NCBI RefSeq assembly: GCF_050586345.1
Contig: NZ_JBOCEF010000009.1
Coordinates: 49,922-113,921, forward strand
Source of the DNA: JBOCEF01 sp050586345
GTDB taxonomy: Bacteria > Pseudomonadota > Alphaproteobacteria > Rhodobacterales > Rhodobacteraceae
DNA length: 64,000 bases
Direction: 5' to 3'
The translations under genes were made by a program, and so were the position numbers. Below the pieces are notes generated by a model, which saw only the letters and a program-made list of their open reading frames with translations, ran no database searches and had not been told where the DNA came from. How positions within the stretch are numbered: the stretch's first letter is position 1; every line of letters starts with the position of its first letter. Positions 17,886 through 25,597 of this stretch are shown piece after piece.

Positions 17886-18278
17886 TCACCCCTCCGCCCC
17901 CTCTGCGGGCTGAACCAGGCCGAGCCCGCCGCCGGACGGATCGACGATGACGGCGAAGCGCCCGACGCCAGGCACGTCGAAGGGCGGGCGGCGCAGCTCG
18001 CCGCCCGTGCGCAGCGTGGTGGCGACGGCGGCGTCCAGATCATCGACCGCGACATAGGTGAACCAGTGGGCGGGCGCGCCGTCGAGGGCGGGATCCGGGC
18101 GCATGTCGTAGATCCCCGCCACCGGCGCGTCGCCGCACATGGCCGTGAGGTAGGTCCCCCCCATGCCGTCGGGGCTTTCATCGAAGCGCCAGCCCAGCAG
18201 CCCGGCGTAGAAGGCGCGGGCCGCCTCCGGGTCGCGGGTGTTGAGCTCGGTCCAGAAGATCGTGCCTGCGGCGGCCAT
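17886..18278 (-). CDS. VOC-superfamily (glyoxalase-like) protein
   Basis: A 130-residue protein made of one vicinal-oxygen-chelate domain: 'IFWTELNTRDPEAARAFYAG' at the N-terminus and 'VDPSGGGLGLVQP' near the end. It belongs to the glyoxalase/bleomycin-resistance group, and the actual reaction or ligand is unknown. The start at 18278 is set by AGGAGGA about six bases upstream; an upstream in-frame start would only add a low-complexity tail. It converges with the P450 gene, ten bases apart. Confidence 0.82.
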   Translation of the reverse strand: MAAAGTIFWTELNTRDPEAARAFYAGLLGWRFDESPDGMGGTYLTAMCGDAPVAGIYDMRPDPALDGAPAHWFTYVAVDDLDAAVATTLRTGGELRRPPFDVPGVGRFAVIVDPSGGGLGLVQPAEGAEG

Positions 18279-18378
18279 GAGGGTTCCTCCTGCCATGCGG
18301 CGACCTGGGGCGCCGCCGGGGGGCATAGTGGACCGGGGATTTGCGGCGGGGGCGAGGCGGCGGCGGGCCTCGGCGCCA

Positions 18379-18420
18379 ACGAAAACGCCCCCGCGCTTCG
18401 CAGCGCGGGGGCGTTTTCAG
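18379..18420 (-). terminator. Rho-independent terminator after the cold-shock gene
   Basis: A 16-base perfect stem (18381-18396 with 18403-18418) with the loop TTCGCA, AAAA/TTTT-flanked on both sides. It lies downstream of the minus-strand cold-shock gene; the neighbouring VOC gene starts beyond it. Confidence 0.9.
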
Positions 18421-18467
18421 TTCAGCTCAGCCTGCGCGGACCCGAGGGGCGCGCGGCCTGTCCGGGC

Positions 18468-18674
18468 TCAGGCCAGGGACAGGTTGCAGGCGGACTGACG
18501 GCCGTCACGGCCGGTCTCGAGGTCGAAGGACACCTTCTGGTCCTCGGCCAGGCCCTGCAGGCCCGAGCGCTGGACGGCCGAGATGTGGACGAAAACGTCC
18601 TTGCCGCCCTCATCGGGGGCGATGAAGCCGAAGCCTTTGGTGTCGTTGAACCATTTCACGGTGCCGGTGGCCAT
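18468..18674 (-). CDS. cspA: CspA-family cold-shock protein
   Basis: A 68-residue single-strand nucleic-acid-binding OB-fold protein. RNA-binding motifs RNP1 'KGFGFI' (residues 13-18) and RNP2 'VFVHI' are intact, and the N-terminus 'MATGTVKWFND' is standard. It probably acts as an RNA chaperone. The 265-base divergent gap before it is unusually AT-rich for this genome around 18770-18825, consistent with a promoter and a long 5' leader as in many csp genes, though no hexamer pair is convincing. The paralogue designation (cspA versus another csp) is not decidable. Confidence 0.95.
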   Translation of the reverse strand: MATGTVKWFNDTKGFGFIAPDEGGKDVFVHISAVQRSGLQGLAEDQKVSFDLETGRDGRQSACNLSLA

Positions 18675-18939
18675 GTCCGTGTCTCCTCTGATATCCGCCC
18701 GCAGGATGCGGCGGTGTCGGCGTCTTCAGTCCGGATCGATCAACTGAGAGCCGTGAGGCGGAGCAGTGGGCCGATAGATAGAATAGCCTCTTCCCTCTAC
18801 TCCAAAAGACGGTGATTCTCAACGTGAACCTGCGGCGGGGGCGCGCATGGGGACGCGGTTTGACAGCGAAGACGCGCGGCGCGCAGACTGGCCCCGCGCG
18901 CAGATGCGCCCCAATTCGCCCGAACCCGGAGCCGCCGCG

Positions 18940-19611
18940 ATGAAGTCCTTCTTCGAAACGCTGCAGCAGGCGGCGCTCTCGCTCGCCGCCCTGCTCGGGA
19001 CGCTTCTGGTCATCGGCGTGATCTTCGCCCCCGAATACACCGCCCAGCGGGTGACGGCGGCGCATGAGCGGTTCTTCTCGCAGCTTCCATTCACCGGCGC
19101 CTTCAAGTTCGCGGGGCTGGAGATCAAGACCGGCGAATTGTCCGGCGACATCGAGGCGACGAGCGCCACGCTGCAGGACCTGCAGAACCGGGTGGCGGCG
19201 CTCGAGGCGCAGCTGGCGCCGCCGCCGCCCGCGCCGATCGTCGTCGCCCCGGAGCCGGGCGAGGGCGGCGGCGGCGGCGGCGCGCGCGATGAGCCAGCGC
19301 CCGCCCCCGCGCCCTACTACGCCCAGTGGATCGTTTATGCCGGGTCCGAGCCGGTCCTGTCCGGCCAGCAGGTGGAACTGGCCCGCCTGCGCGCCGAGGG
19401 GATCGAGAACAGCGCCATCCTGAAGATCGGGCGGCGCTACCGCACCGTCGCCATCTACCCGGACGAGGCCGCGGCGCAGGCCGCCGTGCCGGTCATCGCC
19501 GGGATCGTGGGCGAGGCGCGGGAGCCCTATGCCCGCGCCCTCTCGGCCGTCTGCCCGGCCTGGCCGCGGCTGGAGCTGCCGCCGCCCGAGCCGTTCTACG
19601 ATTGCAGCTGA
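18940..19611 (+). CDS. membrane-anchored protein with a SPOR-like C-terminal region
   Basis: A 223-residue hypothetical protein. One membrane helix lies near residues 9-30 ('LSLAALLGTLLVIGVIFAPEY'), then a short coiled-coil stretch ('EATSATLQDLQNRVAALEAQL'), a Pro/Gly-rich linker, and a globular C-terminal part of about 90 residues. That part has the look of a SPOR or sporulation-related repeat fold ('YAQWIVYAGSEPVLSGQQVELARL', 'RRYRTVAIYPDEAAAQAAV'), which would suggest binding to peptidoglycan or a partner in the periplasm. This is inference from pattern only. GGAG nine bases before the ATG at 18940 chooses this start over one 93 bases upstream. Confidence 0.6.
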   Translation: MKSFFETLQQAALSLAALLGTLLVIGVIFAPEYTAQRVTAAHERFFSQLPFTGAFKFAGLEIKTGELSGDIEATSATLQDLQNRVAALEAQLAPPPPAPIVVAPEPGEGGGGGGARDEPAPAPAPYYAQWIVYAGSEPVLSGQQVELARLRAEGIENSAILKIGRRYRTVAIYPDEAAAQAAVPVIAGIVGEAREPYARALSAVCPAWPRLELPPPEPFYDCS

Positions 19612-19667
19612 GCCAGCCCGAAGAGCCAGCCCAAAAAGAGAGTCCGGAGACGCAGCCCCGAAACGCA

Positions 19668-19701
19668 AGACGCCCCCGCGGATCCCTCCGCGGGGGCGTT
19701 C
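19668..19701. terminator. bidirectional terminator before the leuC end
   Basis: A 13-base stem (19670-19682 with 19687-19699), flanked by AA and TT, between two convergent genes. The T tracts are short, so it may need Rho or act weakly. Confidence 0.65.
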
Positions 19702-19736
19702 GCATGGATGGGGGGGGGCGACGGCCCCCCGCGCGA

Positions 19737-21143
19737 TCACATCAGCTCGCGCACATCCGTCAGCTTGCCGGTCAGCGCGGCGGCGGCGGCCATGCCCGGG
19801 GACACCAGGTGGGTGCGCCCGCCGCGGCCCTGGCGGCCTTCGAAGTTGCGGTTCGAGGTCGAGGCGGCCCGCTCGCCCGGCTTCAGCTGGTCGGGGTTCA
19901 TCGCGAGGCACATCGAGCAGCCCGGCAGGCGCCATTCGAACCCGGCGGCCTTGAGGATGTCGGCGATGCCCTCTTCCTCGGCCTGCGCGCGCACGAGGCC
20001 CGAGCCCGGCACGACCATGGCCCGCATCCCCTCTTTCACCTTCTTGCCCTCGACGATCTTCGCGACCTCGCGCAGATCCTCGATGCGGCCATTGGTGCAG
20101 GAGCCGATGAACACGGTGTCGATGGCGATGTCCGACAGCTTCTGACCGGCGGTCAGGCCCATGTACTCGATCGAACGGCGCGCCGCGTCGACCTTGCCGC
20201 CCTTGAAGTCCTCGGGGTTCGGCACGGTCGCGGTGATCGGCAGCACGTCCTCGGGCGAGGTGCCCCAGGTGACGACGGGCGCGATCTCGGCGGCGTCGAT
20301 CTCGATGACCTTATCATAGACGGCGTCGTCGTCCGAGAAGAGGGTCTTCCAGTAGGCCAGCGCCTGCTCCCACGCCGCGCCCTTCGGCGCGTGCGGGCGG
20401 CCCTGGCAGTAGGCGAAGGTCTTCTCGTCCGGCGCGATCAGGCCGGCGCGGGCGCCGCCCTCGATGGCCATGTTGCAGACGGTCATGCGGCCTTCCATCG
20501 ACAGCCCGCGGATGGCGCTGCCTGCGTATTCGATGACATAGCCGGTGCCGCCGGCGGTGCCGGTCTTGCCGATGATGGTCAGGGTGATGTCCTTGGCGGT
20601 GACGCCCGGGGCCAGCTCGCCCTCGACCTTCACCAGCATGTTCTTGGACTTCTTCTGGATCAGCGTCTGGGTGGCCAGCACGTGCTCGACCTCGGAGGTG
20701 CCGATGCCGTGGGCCAGCGCGCCGAAGGCGCCGTGGGTGGCGGTGTGGGAATCGCCGCAGACCACGGTCATGCCCGGCAGGGTCCAGCCCTGCTCGGGAC
20801 CCACGATGTGGACGATGCCCTGGCGCACGTCGTTCACGTCGTAATAGTGGATGCCGGTCGACTTGGCGTTCTCGCGCAGGGCCTCGACCTGGATGCGCGA
20901 TTCCTCGTTGTCGATGCGGCCTTCCAGGCGCTCGAGCGTCGTGGGCACGTTGTGATCCGGCACCGCGATGGTGGCGTCGGGACGGCGCACGGTGCGGCCG
21001 GTCATGCGCAGGCCTTCGAAGGCCTGCGGCGAGGTCACTTCGTGGACCAGGTGGCGGTCGATATAGAGCAGGCAGGTGCCGTCCTCGGCCTCGTCAACGA
21101 GGTGGGCGTCCCAGATCTTGTCGTAGAGCGTCTTGCCGGTCAT
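19737..21143 (-). CDS. leuC: 3-isopropylmalate dehydratase large subunit
   Basis: Large subunit (468 residues) of isopropylmalate isomerase, a [4Fe-4S] aconitase-family enzyme of leucine biosynthesis that needs LeuD. Cluster ligands are visible in 'FIGSCTNGR' (one Cys) and 'LPGCSMCLAMN' (two Cys). The N-terminus 'GKTLYDKIWDAHLV' and the substrate motif 'VCGDSHTATHGAFG' are typical. GGGAGAG lies before the ATG. leuD is not in the window on this side: after the leuC stop there is a terminator and a convergent gene, so leuC here is not followed by leuD. Upstream is a possible leader ORF with its own promoter. Confidence 0.96.
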   Translation of the reverse strand: MTGKTLYDKIWDAHLVDEAEDGTCLLYIDRHLVHEVTSPQAFEGLRMTGRTVRRPDATIAVPDHNVPTTLERLEGRIDNEESRIQVEALRENAKSTGIHYYDVNDVRQGIVHIVGPEQGWTLPGMTVVCGDSHTATHGAFGALAHGIGTSEVEHVLATQTLIQKKSKNMLVKVEGELAPGVTAKDITLTIIGKTGTAGGTGYVIEYAGSAIRGLSMEGRMTVCNMAIEGGARAGLIAPDEKTFAYCQGRPHAPKGAAWEQALAYWKTLFSDDDAVYDKVIEIDAAEIAPVVTWGTSPEDVLPITATVPNPEDFKGGKVDAARRSIEYMGLTAGQKLSDIAIDTVFIGSCTNGRIEDLREVAKIVEGKKVKEGMRAMVVPGSGLVRAQAEEEGIADILKAAGFEWRLPGCSMCLAMNPDQLKPGERAASTSNRNFEGRQGRGGRTHLVSPGMAAAAALTGKLTDVRELM

Positions 21144-21235
21144 CTCGGGCTCTCCCTTTCAGGGGGGTGTTCTGTTGCGTACCGATGGGTGCGTGGCGGA
21201 GCGGGCGCGCCCGGAAAACGGGGCGCGCGCGGGGC

Positions 21236-21322
21236 TCAGCCCGAGGCGCACAGCGACGCGACCCGCCCGTGGAAGCGCCACGGCAGGCGGTCGCGATCGG
21301 AAATGGTCAGATACCGCGTCAT
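21236..21322 (-). CDS. possible 28-residue leader peptide upstream of leuC
   Basis: Small ORF of 28 codons between a promoter-like pair and leuC. It starts with ATG at 21322, ends with TGA, and keeps the genome's G/C third-base preference. It has three Leu codons (all CTG), one Trp and one Cys, but no run of Leu codons as classical leucine leaders have. The predicted transcription start falls on or next to its ATG, so it would be translated as a leaderless ORF. A hairpin-forming segment (about 21202-21229) lies between it and leuC. It may be a leader peptide for attenuation or a coupling ORF; it may also be chance. Confidence 0.35.
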   Translation of the reverse strand: MTRYLTISDRDRLPWRFHGRVASLCASG

Positions 21323-21329
21323 CGCGCGG

Positions 21330-21358
21330 AACCTAAGCCCGCCCGCGGTCCGGGGCAA
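21330..21358 (-). promoter_or_regulatory. candidate promoter upstream of leuC and its leader ORF
   Basis: TTGCCC (21358-21353), 17 bases, TAGGTT (21335-21330) on the minus strand. The transcription start would fall at about 21323, at the ATG of the small ORF, about 180 bases before leuC. Confidence 0.45.
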
Positions 21359-21442
21359 GATGGAAGGCGCGACGGCGGGCGCGGCGGATTTCGCCGCGCG
21401 GGGCGGGGGTTGGGGCGGGTCGGGGGCCGCCGGGCGCGCGCC

Positions 21443-22282
21443 TCAGCGCGGGGCGGCGAGCGAATCGAGGAAGGCGAGCGCCGCCTGCGCCCAGCCCGGC
21501 GGCACGTCATGCCCCCCGCCCCAGCGGACGGACACGAGGGCGCCGCCGTCGCAGCCGGGCCATTCCTGCGCCTGCCAGCCGCCGGGGATCTCCCCCAGCC
21601 GCGCGGTGGGCGCCGGGGCGGCGCAAGCCATGCGGGCGGCGGCGGCGGAGAGGACCTCGTCCGCGTCCCCCTGGACCAGCCGCCCGCCGCCGACCGCGCG
21701 GCCCGCGATGGGCACCACCCGGTCCGTCGTCCCGTGGGTGTGGAAGATCGGCGCCGGACCGGCGCAGGTCGTCGGGACCGGCTTCCAGAACACCCCCGCG
21801 ACCGGGGCGAAGCCGGTGAAGGCCGCGGGCGCGTCGCAGGCCAGCCGCCAGGTCATCATCCCGCCCGCGGAGAAGCCCGCGGCGGCGATCCGCGCGGGGT
21901 CGAGCCCGAAGCGCGCCGCCGCGTCCCGCGCCACGGCGCGCAGGAAGGCCACGTCGTCCCGCCGCCCCGGCGCCGCCATGGCGTTCCACCCGCGCGGAGA
22001 GCCGGGACCGCGCCAGCGGTCTCCGTCCGGGCCGATCACCGCGTAACCGGCGGCGAGGAAGGCGCCCAGGCGGGACTCGTTGGCGATGGCCCGCGCGCCG
22101 TTCCCGCCATGCCCGTGCAGGAACAGCACCGCCGGGTGCGGGCCGGGCCCGCCCGGCAGGCGGATGTGATAGGCGCCGCCCGCGACCGCGCAGGCGGCTT
22201 CGCTCGGGGCGCAGGCCTGCGCGGCGGCGGGGGCGGCAGGCGCCAGGAGGGCGGCGAGGGCGGCGGCGAGGAGGGGGCGCAT
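21443..22282 (-). CDS. secreted esterase of the PHB-depolymerase/LpqC type
   Basis: A 279-residue alpha/beta hydrolase with a Sec signal peptide (MRPLLAAALAALLAPAAPAAAQ). The oxyanion segment 'VLFLHGHGGNG', the nucleophile elbow 'AAGFSAGGMMTW' with its Ser, an acidic residue in 'THGTTDRVVP' and the late His in 'GGGHDVPPGW' give a complete catalytic triad. The family covers polyhydroxybutyrate depolymerase-like and feruloyl-esterase-like enzymes acting outside the cytoplasm. Two Cys pairs could form disulfides. The start at 22282 is set by the signal peptide; a start 45 bases upstream would mask it. Substrate unknown. Confidence 0.85.
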   Translation of the reverse strand: MRPLLAAALAALLAPAAPAAAQACAPSEAACAVAGGAYHIRLPGGPGPHPAVLFLHGHGGNGARAIANESRLGAFLAAGYAVIGPDGDRWRGPGSPRGWNAMAAPGRRDDVAFLRAVARDAAARFGLDPARIAAAGFSAGGMMTWRLACDAPAAFTGFAPVAGVFWKPVPTTCAGPAPIFHTHGTTDRVVPIAGRAVGGGRLVQGDADEVLSAAAARMACAAPAPTARLGEIPGGWQAQEWPGCDGGALVSVRWGGGHDVPPGWAQAALAFLDSLAAPR

Positions 22283-22477
22283 GGCGGAAGCTCGGTCGTT
22301 GCGATGGGAAACGAGGGGTCGCCCCAAGGCATCGCACGCCGCGGCCCGTCGCGGGGATCAAAACAGCGGCGCCGGGACGCGCGCGCCGCTCCCGGCGCCG
22401 CATTGACCGGCCCGCGCGCCACGCTGCACGTTGGACGCGCCACGCTGCACGCCGTGCAACGCCCGGAGCCGCCGCCC

Positions 22478-22517
22478 ATGACCACGTCCCCCGCTGCGCC
22501 CCCCTCTGCGCCCCCCC
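22478..22517 (+). other. probable 5' part of the next gene, out of frame across a C7 run
   Basis: An ATG at 22478 has GGAG at 22465-22468 before it. It reads a short Thr/Pro/Ala-rich start and then, after the seven C at 22511-22517, runs into Arg-rich nonsense. Removing one C would join it to the frame of the gene starting at 22590 and read through an acidic helix ('IADELTALAAAIAAEEDPRAR') into it without a stop. This is either a sequencing error, a recent mutation or phase variation. Confidence 0.55.
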
Positions 22518-22589
22518 GCTGCGCCCATCGCCGACGAACTGACCGCCCTCGCCGCCGCCATCGCGGCCGAGGAGGACCCGCGCGCGCGC

Positions 22590-23246
22590 ATGAAGCTCCG
22601 CCGCCGGGCCATCGGGCTGGGGCAGGACGCGGTGCGGGCGGCAGGGACGCTCGAGGCCGGGCCGCTCGACGCCGCCATCGCCGCCCTGCGCGCCGCCCAT
22701 GCCGCCAGCCGCGGGGTGTACAACCCCAACGCCTCGATCACGAAACTGGCGAAACGGCGGATGGAGCTGGCGGGCCTGTCGGAGCTGCCGCTGATCGCGG
22801 CGCCGCGGGCCAAGGGGGTGGGGACCGACACGGCCTGCCTCGCCATCGCCTGCGGGCCGCTGCCGGAGCTGTTCGGGGACCAGCCGGTGGCGGTGGCGGG
22901 GATGAATGCAGGGCGCTTCTTCCTGTTCTCGACCGGCGCCGACGGGCGGTATTCCTGCGCCCTGCGGCTGGCGGAGGCGGAGGCGCCGTTCCTCAAGCCC
23001 GGGGAGTACAAGCTGGTGGTGGAGGCGACGCCGCCCTTCCGGCTGAACATGACCGTCGGCCGGATCTTCTTCGGCGCGGCCGAGGACGTGGCGCGCGGCA
23101 CGTCCGTTCCCGCCGCGGACGGGGCGTGGACGGGCCAGGTGGTCTCGCTGCGCTCCGGGCGCGGGCTGCGCCACGTGGCGACGCTGATCCCCGGGGCGGC
23201 GCCGGTCTCCCCCTTCCACGCGATCCCCGAGATGCGCGAGCTCTAG
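22590..23246 (+). CDS. hypothetical protein, probably N-terminally truncated by a frameshift
   Basis: The intact frame gives 218 residues starting 'MKLRRRAIGLGQDAVRAAG'. No family is recognised. The middle and C-terminal part look like a beta-sandwich with an alternating pattern ('GEYKLVVEATPPFRLNMTVGRIFF'), and one Cys pair is absent. GGAGGA lies 13 bases before this ATG, so the short form could be real. The preceding 60 bases in the same frame encode a plausible helix but begin after a TGA and lack a start, which suggests that the true start is the ATG at 22478 with a one-base error in the C7 run between. Function unknown. Confidence 0.6.
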   Translation: MKLRRRAIGLGQDAVRAAGTLEAGPLDAAIAALRAAHAASRGVYNPNASITKLAKRRMELAGLSELPLIAAPRAKGVGTDTACLAIACGPLPELFGDQPVAVAGMNAGRFFLFSTGADGRYSCALRLAEAEAPFLKPGEYKLVVEATPPFRLNMTVGRIFFGAAEDVARGTSVPAADGAWTGQVVSLRSGRGLRHVATLIPGAAPVSPFHAIPEMREL

Positions 23247-23265
23247 CGCACACGAAAACGGCCCC

Positions 23266-23292
23266 CGGAGTTCCCCCCGGAGGCCGTCCATC
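23266..23292. terminator. weak hairpin between the hypothetical gene and rplS
   Basis: An 11-base stem with one mismatch, ACGGCC...GGCCGT, with A/C-rich flanks and no T run on either strand. It lies between convergent genes and may act as a weak terminator. Confidence 0.35.
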
Positions 23293-23346
23293 TCACCGTC
23301 CCTCGCGCTGTTCCAGCGCGGCGCCCGGTTGCCGGGCGCGGCCGCC

Positions 23347-23724
23347 TCAGGCGGTCTTCTTCGGCTTGTAGTTGGTCTTCTCGGCGATACGGGCCGATTT
23401 GCCGCGGCGCGTGCGCAGGTAGTACAGCTTCGCGCGGCGCACCTTGCCGCGGCGCACCACGGTGATGGCGTCGATGTTCGGCGAGTGCAGCGGGAACACG
23501 CGCTCCACGCCTTCGCCGAACGAGATCTTGCGCACGGTGAAGGAGGCGGCGATGCCCGAGCCGCCCTGGCGGGCGATGCAGACGCCTTCGAAGTTCTGGA
23601 CGCGCGAGCGCGAGCCCTCGGTCACCTTGTAGCCGACGCGCACGGTGTCGCCGGGGGCGAAGTCCGGGATGTCCTTGCCCAGGGCCGCGACCTGCTCGGC
23701 TTCGAGCTGCTGGATGATGTTCAT
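23347..23724 (-). CDS. rplS: 50S ribosomal protein L19
   Basis: Full-length bL19 (125 residues) of the large ribosomal subunit, at the interface with the small subunit. 'MNIIQQLEAEQVAALGKDIPDFAPGDTV' and the family signature 'VRRGKVRRAKLYYLR' are present. The start at 23724 matches other L19 N-termini; a 33-residue upstream extension would reach back into trmD. The gene begins one base beyond the trmD stop codon, so it is the last gene of the rpsP-rimM-trmD-rplS unit. Confidence 0.97.
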   Translation of the reverse strand: MNIIQQLEAEQVAALGKDIPDFAPGDTVRVGYKVTEGSRSRVQNFEGVCIARQGGSGIAASFTVRKISFGEGVERVFPLHSPNIDAITVVRRGKVRRAKLYYLRTRRGKSARIAEKTNYKPKKTA

Positions 23725-23725
23725 A

Positions 23726-24829
23726 TCAGTCGTCCTTGTTCCCGCCTTGTCCGGCGGTGATCTGCGCGTCCGAGGGCTCTGCGGCTTCGACCGGGTCCGC
23801 GATGCCGCCCTGTTTCGCGACATGCGCCCGCCAGAGATCGGGACGTCGTTCCTTGGTCAAACCCTCGGCCTGGCTTCGCCGCCATTCGGCGATGCGGGCG
23901 TGATGGCCGGAGAGAAGCACCTCCGGTATCGCGCGCCCGTCCCAGACCGCGGGCTTGGTGTATTGCGGATGCTCGAGAAGGCCGGACGAATGCGACTCGT
24001 CCTCAAGCGACTCGGGGTTGCCGAGCACGCGCGGTATAAGGCGCACGGTCGCATCCAGCAAGGCCATAGCGGCGATTTCTCCGCCCGTAAGCACGAAATC
24101 CCCCAGGGAGACCTCCTCGACCGCGTGCGCCTCGAGCACGCGCTCGTCCACGCCCTCGAACCGGCCGCACAGAAGCGTCAGCCCCTCGGCCCCGGCAAGG
24201 CGGCGGGCCATGGCCTGGTCGAAGCGCTTGCCGCGGGGCGAGAGGTAGAGGACCGGCCATTTCGCCCGGTCCTGCGGCGTCCCGCGCCCGGCGAAGCGCA
24301 GCGCGCGGTCGAGCACCTCGGGCTTCATCACCAGACCCGGGCCGCCGCCCGCGGGCGGGCCGTCGACCGAGCGGTGCCTGTCCCGGGCGAAGCCGCGGAT
24401 GTCGATGGGCTCGAGCGACCACAGCCCGTTCTTCATCGCCGTCCCGGTCAGCGAGCCGCCGAGGGGGCCGGGGAACATGTCGGGGAAGATGGTCAGCACG
24501 CGGGCTGTGAAGCCCGCGGCCCGCGGCGCCTCGTCGAGGGCGCGGGGCGTGGCCGAGACCACCACGCGCTTCATCCCGAGGGCGCGCGTCGGGGTCTTGC
24601 GGCGCAGGTGTTCGCCATCATCCGAGGCGCGCTGGAGGCCCTGGCCCGGGGCGCCGGGGGTTTCCTCGACGCCTTCGAGGGTCGCGTCGCCCTCGTAGAC
24701 GCCGAAGCGCATCCGCTCGCCCTTCGGGGCGGGCCCGGCGGCAGGGGCGCCCTGCCCCGGCTTGTCTTGGCCCGGCTTGTCTTGCCCCGGCTTGCCTTCG
24801 TGCGCGTCGTCGTCCCCGGACCCGCTCAC
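23726..24829 (-). CDS. trmD: tRNA (guanine37-N1)-methyltransferase with N-terminal extension
   Basis: SAM-dependent SPOUT methyltransferase that makes m1G37 in tRNAs to prevent frameshifting. Core motifs are intact: 'GGGPGLVMKPEVL' in the trefoil knot, 'LCGRFEGVDERV', 'SLGDFVLTGGEIAA' and 'LLEHPQYT'. At 367 residues it is about 110 longer than usual. The extra N-terminus holds a KPGQD-type short repeat and 'MRFGVYEGDATLEG', and the normal start would be near residue 87-105 (24571). The frame begins with GTG overlapping the rimM stop as GTGA, which favours translation of the extension, but an internal start at 24571 cannot be excluded. Confidence 0.92.
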   Translation of the reverse strand: MSGSGDDDAHEGKPGQDKPGQDKPGQGAPAAGPAPKGERMRFGVYEGDATLEGVEETPGAPGQGLQRASDDGEHLRRKTPTRALGMKRVVVSATPRALDEAPRAAGFTARVLTIFPDMFPGPLGGSLTGTAMKNGLWSLEPIDIRGFARDRHRSVDGPPAGGGPGLVMKPEVLDRALRFAGRGTPQDRAKWPVLYLSPRGKRFDQAMARRLAGAEGLTLLCGRFEGVDERVLEAHAVEEVSLGDFVLTGGEIAAMALLDATVRLIPRVLGNPESLEDESHSSGLLEHPQYTKPAVWDGRAIPEVLLSGHHARIAEWRRSQAEGLTKERRPDLWRAHVAKQGGIADPVEAAEPSDAQITAGQGGNKDD

Positions 24830-25389
24830 GCCTCGTCCCCCTCGGCGGCGTCGCCGTCCTCGTCCTTGCCGTCATCGAACAGGCCCGCGGGCGGGTCGGC
24901 GATGATCCGCCCGGCGGCGAGGTCGACGGTCGGGACCGCCTCTTTCGTGAAGGGCAGCATCACCGTCTGGCTGCGGCCGGGGGCGCGGACCTCGAGCAGG
25001 TCTCCGGCGCCGAAATCATGCACCGCCAGCACCTTGCCGAGCGGCGCGCCGCCGGCGTCGAGCACCGAGAGGCCCACGAGATCGGCGTGGTAGAACTCGT
25101 CATCCGGCAGGCTGGGCAGCTGGTCGCGGCGCGCGTACAGACGCACGCCCTTCAGCGCCTCGGCGTCCTCGCGCGTCGGCACGCCCGAGAGGCGGGCGCC
25201 GAAGCCGCCCTTCATCGGTCGGGTCAGCGTGACCTCGAAGCTGCGGGTCCCGCCCTCATCCGTCAGGGGGGAGTAGGCGGCGATGTCCCGCGGGTCGGCG
25301 CAGAAGGATTTCAGCCGCACTTCGCCGCGCACGCCGAACGCGCCCGCGATGGCGCCGACGCAGATCCGGCCCTCGTCCTGCTCGCTCAT
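24826..25389 (-). CDS. rimM: ribosome maturation factor RimM
   Basis: Maturation factor of the 30S head that binds S19. The 187 residues comprise the N-terminal RimM domain ('RICVGAIAGAFGVRGEVRLKS') and a C-terminal PRC barrel ('DDEFYHADLVGLSV', 'VMLPFTKEAVPTVD'), then an acidic tail. It overlaps trmD by four bases (GTGA). A hairpin with T-rich tail in the preceding gap may set its level below that of rpsP. Confidence 0.96.
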   Translation of the reverse strand: MSEQDEGRICVGAIAGAFGVRGEVRLKSFCADPRDIAAYSPLTDEGGTRSFEVTLTRPMKGGFGARLSGVPTREDAEALKGVRLYARRDQLPSLPDDEFYHADLVGLSVLDAGGAPLGKVLAVHDFGAGDLLEVRAPGRSQTVMLPFTKEAVPTVDLAAGRIIADPPAGLFDDGKDEDGDAAEGDEA

Positions 25390-25443
25390 GGGGTCACCTC
25401 GTCAGGGCGCCGGGGCGGTCGGCCTCCGCCTGCCCGCCCCCTG

Positions 25444-25482
25444 TGAAAAGCAAAGGCCCCTCCCCGGATCGGGGAAGAGCCT
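25444..25482 (-). terminator. terminator or attenuator between rpsP and rimM
   Basis: A 13-base stem (25454-25466 with 25470-25482, two G:T pairs) with a three-base loop is followed on the minus strand by TTGCTTTTCAC. It lies inside the rpsP-rimM-trmD-rplS unit, so it would end part of the transcripts after rpsP. Confidence 0.75.
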
Positions 25483-25597
25483 GCGCCGCCCCCGAAGGGG
25501 CGGAAAAGGGTCGCCGGGGCGGCGCGCCGCCACGATGGGCGCGCCGGGCCCCGACGTCGCGCGGGTCCCCCGAGGGGGCCGCACGCACCCGCGCCGA

